NCBI RefSeq assembly: GCF_004355005.1
Contig: NZ_SMSJ01000004.1
Span: forward strand, 1-64,000
Direction of reading: 5' to 3'
DNA length: 64,000 bases
From: Dankookia rubra
GTDB taxonomy: Bacteria; Pseudomonadota; Alphaproteobacteria; Acetobacterales; Acetobacteraceae
Shown here piece after piece: positions 61,787-64,000 of this stretch. The position numbers and the translations under genes were made by a program. Each line of letters starts with the position of its first letter. Positions within the stretch are counted from its first letter, which is position 1. The notes beneath the pieces were generated by a model. The model worked only from the letters and a program-made list of their open reading frames with translations, was not told where the DNA came from and did no database searches.

Positions 61787-62293
61787 TCAACCCCGAATGG
61801 GTTCTGGCGGTGCTTGGTCATGCGGGAGGGCTGCGAGCAGCGCCGCTGGGCCACATCCGAACACCGGATGCACCCAGCCGGGGGCGACGTCCAGCATAGG
61901 CTGCAGCACGAAGCGTCGCAGATGCGCCCGCGGATGCGGCAGCACCGGATCAGGCGCCGCGCGGCAGAGCCCGTCGAGGTCGATCAGGTCGAGGTCGAGC
62001 ACCCTCGGCGCATTGGGATAGGGCCGTTGCCGCCCGGCACGGTGCTCGATGGCATGGAGGGCCGCCAGCAGAAGGGCCGGATCGCCCGCCGCCCCGTCCA
62101 GCCGCGCCACCCCGTTGACGTAGAGCGGGGCACCGGGCAGGGGTGGAACCGAGACGGTGCGGTACCAATTCGAGAGGGCCCGCAGTCGCAGCCCGGGCAG
62201 GGAATCCAGGGCTGCGGCCGCCGTTCGGCAGGTCTGCAACGGGGGCTGTCCGGCCCCCGCGGGCAAATTCGCCCCTAACGCGATAAGGATCAC
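61787..62293 (-). CDS. folK: HPPK (6-hydroxymethyl-7,8-dihydropterin pyrophosphokinase)
   Basis: The 168-residue enzyme has VILIALGANLP at the N-terminus, a YRTVSVPPLPGAPLYVNGV segment and the diagnostic RAGRQRPYPNAPRVLDLDLI (about 89-108) with the metal-binding DLDLI. It transfers pyrophosphate from ATP in folate synthesis. The best start is GTG 62293, since a GAGAGA site precedes it and it begins the conserved strand; the frame continues to 62353. It lies divergent from the NYN gene with an AT-rich shared promoter, and 135 bp upstream of rpoZ. Confidence 0.88.
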   Translation of the reverse strand: MILIALGANLPAGAGQPPLQTCRTAAAALDSLPGLRLRALSNWYRTVSVPPLPGAPLYVNGVARLDGAAGDPALLLAALHAIEHRAGRQRPYPNAPRVLDLDLIDLDGLCRAAPDPVLPHPRAHLRRFVLQPMLDVAPGWVHPVFGCGPAALLAALPHDQAPPEPIRG

Positions 62294-62330
62294 AGATTTC
62301 TCTCTTACAAATATATATTCCCGGCCTAGT

Positions 62331-63014
62331 ATGGAAAGGTGCCTTCCCGGCATGCATCACATTTCGAGAGCGCGCAGCTTGCAGTCCGAGCGTATCGAAC
62401 GAATCGCCGTCTTCATCGACGGAGCGAACCTCTACGCCGCCTCCCGGACCCTGGGATTCGACGTGGACTACAAGAACCTGCTGGCGCATTTCCGGCAGCG
62501 CTCCTACCTCGTGCGCGCCTACTACTATACCGCGCTGCTCGAGACCGAGGAGTACTCGCCGCTCCGGCCGCTGGTCGACTGGCTCGGCTACAACGGGTAT
62601 TCCGTGGTCACCAAGCCGGCCAAGGAATTCACCGACGCCACCGGGCGGCGCCGGGTCAAGGGCAGCGTCGACATCGAGATGGCGGTCGACGTCCTCGACC
62701 TCACCCCCTCGCTCGACCATGTGGTGATCTTCTCCGGCGACGGCGACCTGCGCCGGCTGGTCGAATCGGTGCAGCGCCGCGGCGTGCGGGTGACGGTGAT
62801 CTCCACCATCCGCACCCAGCCGGCGATGATCGCCGACGACCTGCGCCGCCAGGCGGATGCCTTCATCGACCTCGCGGATCTCGCCGAGCACATCACCCGT
62901 CGCCAGGTGGAACCGCGCAGCCGAACGCCGATGGCCCCGGCCGCCCGCACCGGCGCCCCGGTGCGCGCGACGCCGGCGGATCCCTTCCGCGAGACGCCCG
63001 ACCTGCCGGAATGA
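62331..63014 (+). CDS. NYN-domain (LabA/DUF88) protein
   Basis: The 228-residue protein has a NYN PIN-like nuclease domain with IAVFIDGANLYAASRTLGFD, GSVDIEMAVDVLDL and VVIFSGDGDLRRLVESVQRR, which carry the acidic residues (DG, D.E, DGD) of this metal-dependent RNase fold. The C-terminal 50 residues are Pro/Arg-rich. The family is linked to RNA processing or the LabA clock factor; its role here is not known. An in-frame ATG at 62352 is an alternative start. It shares an AT-rich upstream (AAATATATAT) with folK. Confidence 0.9.
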   Translation: MERCLPGMHHISRARSLQSERIERIAVFIDGANLYAASRTLGFDVDYKNLLAHFRQRSYLVRAYYYTALLETEEYSPLRPLVDWLGYNGYSVVTKPAKEFTDATGRRRVKGSVDIEMAVDVLDLTPSLDHVVIFSGDGDLRRLVESVQRRGVRVTVISTIRTQPAMIADDLRRQADAFIDLADLAEHITRRQVEPRSRTPMAPAARTGAPVRATPADPFRETPDLPE

Positions 63015-63058
63015 GGCCGGCGGCGGCGCCTCGCCGGCCGCGGTGAGCCGCCTGCGGC

Positions 63059-64000
63059 CTAGACCGGCAGCCGCACCCGCGCCCGCAGCCCGCCCAGCGG
63101 ACTTTCCTCCAGCATGATCTCGCCGCCATGCGCGCGGACGATGTCGCGGGCGATTGCCAGCCCCAGGCCGGTTCCGTCCGGCGAGCCGCTGTGGAAGGGC
63201 CGGAAGGCCTCCTCCCGCTCGGTCGCCGGGATGCCCGGCCCGTTGTCGTCCACCGTCACCTCCGCCCAGAGCGACTTCTGCTCCCCTCCCGGGCCGCCGA
63301 GCCCGGTCCGCGGCACCGTCCGCACCTCCACCGCGATGCGCTGGGCATGCCGGCGCGCGTTGTCGACCAGGTTGCCAAGGCAGCGCCGCACCGCATCCGC
63401 CCGCAGCGGCATGGCCAGCGCCTCGGGCGCCGTAACCGCCACCTGCGCGCCGGTCCGGCGTGCATTCGCCGCGACGTCCTTCACCAGTTCCACCAGGTCG
63501 GCCGGGCGCGACTGCTCCACCCCCTCCCCGCGGGCAAAGGTGAGGTAGGCGGCGGTCATGCGCTCCATCTCCTCGACATCCTGGTTCAGCGCCGCCAGGT
63601 CCTCCTCCGTCTCGGCATCGCGCGGCAGCATGGCCAGCGCGAGGCGCATCCGGGTCAGCGGGGTGCGCAGGTCGTGGCTGATGCCGGCCAGCATCTCGGT
63701 CCGCTGGCCAACGAAGCGGCGGATGCGCTCCTGCATGCGGTTGAAGGCGGCGGCGGCCTGGCGGACCTCGCTGGCGCCTTCCGGCTTCATCGGCCCGACA
63801 TCGCGCCCCAGCCCAAAGGCTTCCGCCGCCCCGGCGAGCCGCCGGATCGCGCGCACCTGGTTCTTCATGAACAGGATGGCGACGCCCGAGAGGATCAGCG
63901 CCGAGCCCACCAGCCAGATGACGAAGAGATAGAGGGTCGAGGTGAAGAGCCGCTTGCGCGGCGCCTCCACATGCAGCACGCCGTCCGGCAGCTGCACCCG
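63059..64000 (-). CDS. EnvZ-like sensor histidine kinase, N-terminus outside window
   Basis: The visible 313 residues start near the end of the periplasmic sensor, cross a membrane helix (LYLFVIWLVGSALILSGVAILFM), and include a HAMP domain, HisKA dimerisation domain with ISHDLRTPLTRMRLAL (phospho-His) and a HATPase domain with N box NLVDNARRHAQ, D box VDDNGPGIP and GTGLGLAIARDIVRAHGG. This is an OmpR/EnvZ-type kinase; the response regulator should lie beyond position 64000. The reading frame is open to the window edge. It converges with the NYN gene (44 bp apart). Confidence 0.93.
   Translation of the reverse strand, partial: RVQLPDGVLHVEAPRKRLFTSTLYLFVIWLVGSALILSGVAILFMKNQVRAIRRLAGAAEAFGLGRDVGPMKPEGASEVRQAAAAFNRMQERIRRFVGQRTEMLAGISHDLRTPLTRMRLALAMLPRDAETEEDLAALNQDVEEMERMTAAYLTFARGEGVEQSRPADLVELVKDVAANARRTGAQVAVTAPEALAMPLRADAVRRCLGNLVDNARRHAQRIAVEVRTVPRTGLGGPGGEQKSLWAEVTVDDNGPGIPATEREEAFRPFHSGSPDGTGLGLAIARDIVRAHGGEIMLEESPLGGLRARVRLPV

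Overview
The window is GC-rich chromosomal DNA (roughly 70 percent GC by eye) from an alphaproteobacterium, most likely a Roseomonas-like member of the Acetobacteraceae. The pointers are a NepR/EcfG-type general stress pair, a single long RelA/SpoT-type protein next to rpoZ and acpS, four Bug/TctC solute-binding proteins, and pobA. The genus is inference; the alphaproteobacterial placement is better supported. No rRNA, tRNA, CRISPR array or prophage was found.

Layout. 0-1.5 kb: edge of a TPR protein, then NepR and an EcfG-like sigma factor facing each other tail to tail. 1.7-11 kb: formate-THF ligase, a DUF1289 protein, OmpW behind a perfect FNR-type box, a PhnW-like transaminase with a DUF1194 partner, an endonuclease III relative, a CBS protein, a CoA-transferase/enoyl-CoA hydratase pair and an ExoD protein. 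11.2-18.2 kb: a cobalamin unit made of a B12 riboswitch, a BtuB-like receptor, TonB and a PduO-type adenosyltransferase, interleaved with two CDF metal transporters, YnfA and an FkbM methyltransferase. 18.4-21 kb: a broken small zinc-motif gene, an AT-rich island and a large secreted GH16/RTX glycanase. 21-24.3 kb: Nudix and Bug genes, a transposase-like ORF and a gene-poor stretch.

24.2-42 kb is an accessory-looking redox and stress region: SoxC/SoxD-like molybdo-haem pair, DUF302, SDR, metallo-beta-lactamase-fold protein, two alpha/beta hydrolases and an AraC regulator on the minus strand. A 987-residue winged-helix/STAND/TPR regulator diverges from them. Then come a divergent pair of DUF1348 paralogues, an SrpA-like catalase peroxidase, cytochrome P460, a broken second DUF302 gene, DUF983, a dead IS5-type transposase, YghU and DUF1028. 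42-50.6 kb: an RTX protein and a probable catabolic/uptake cluster (amidohydrolase, SnoaL-like protein, cyclase-family hydrolase, three Bug proteins, a secreted hydrolase).

50.6-64 kb: PhnA C-terminal domain, enoyl-CoA hydratase, Gfo/Idh/MocA oxidoreductase, a large secreted hydrolase, PobA divergent from a GST/DsbA pair, an SDR gene, then the core set acpS-rel-rpoZ, folK, a NYN-domain protein and the edge of an EnvZ-like kinase.

I did not find a clear new multi-gene system. The most useful leads are a perfect 30-bp palindrome that contains the ribosome-binding site of the SnoaL-like gene, the AraC-linked sulfur/redox cluster facing the STAND regulator, the tail-to-tail nepR/ecfG layout, and several decayed genes (a DUF302 gene with a G-tract frameshift, a zinc-motif gene, an IS5 transposase) that ordinary gene callers would split or miss.
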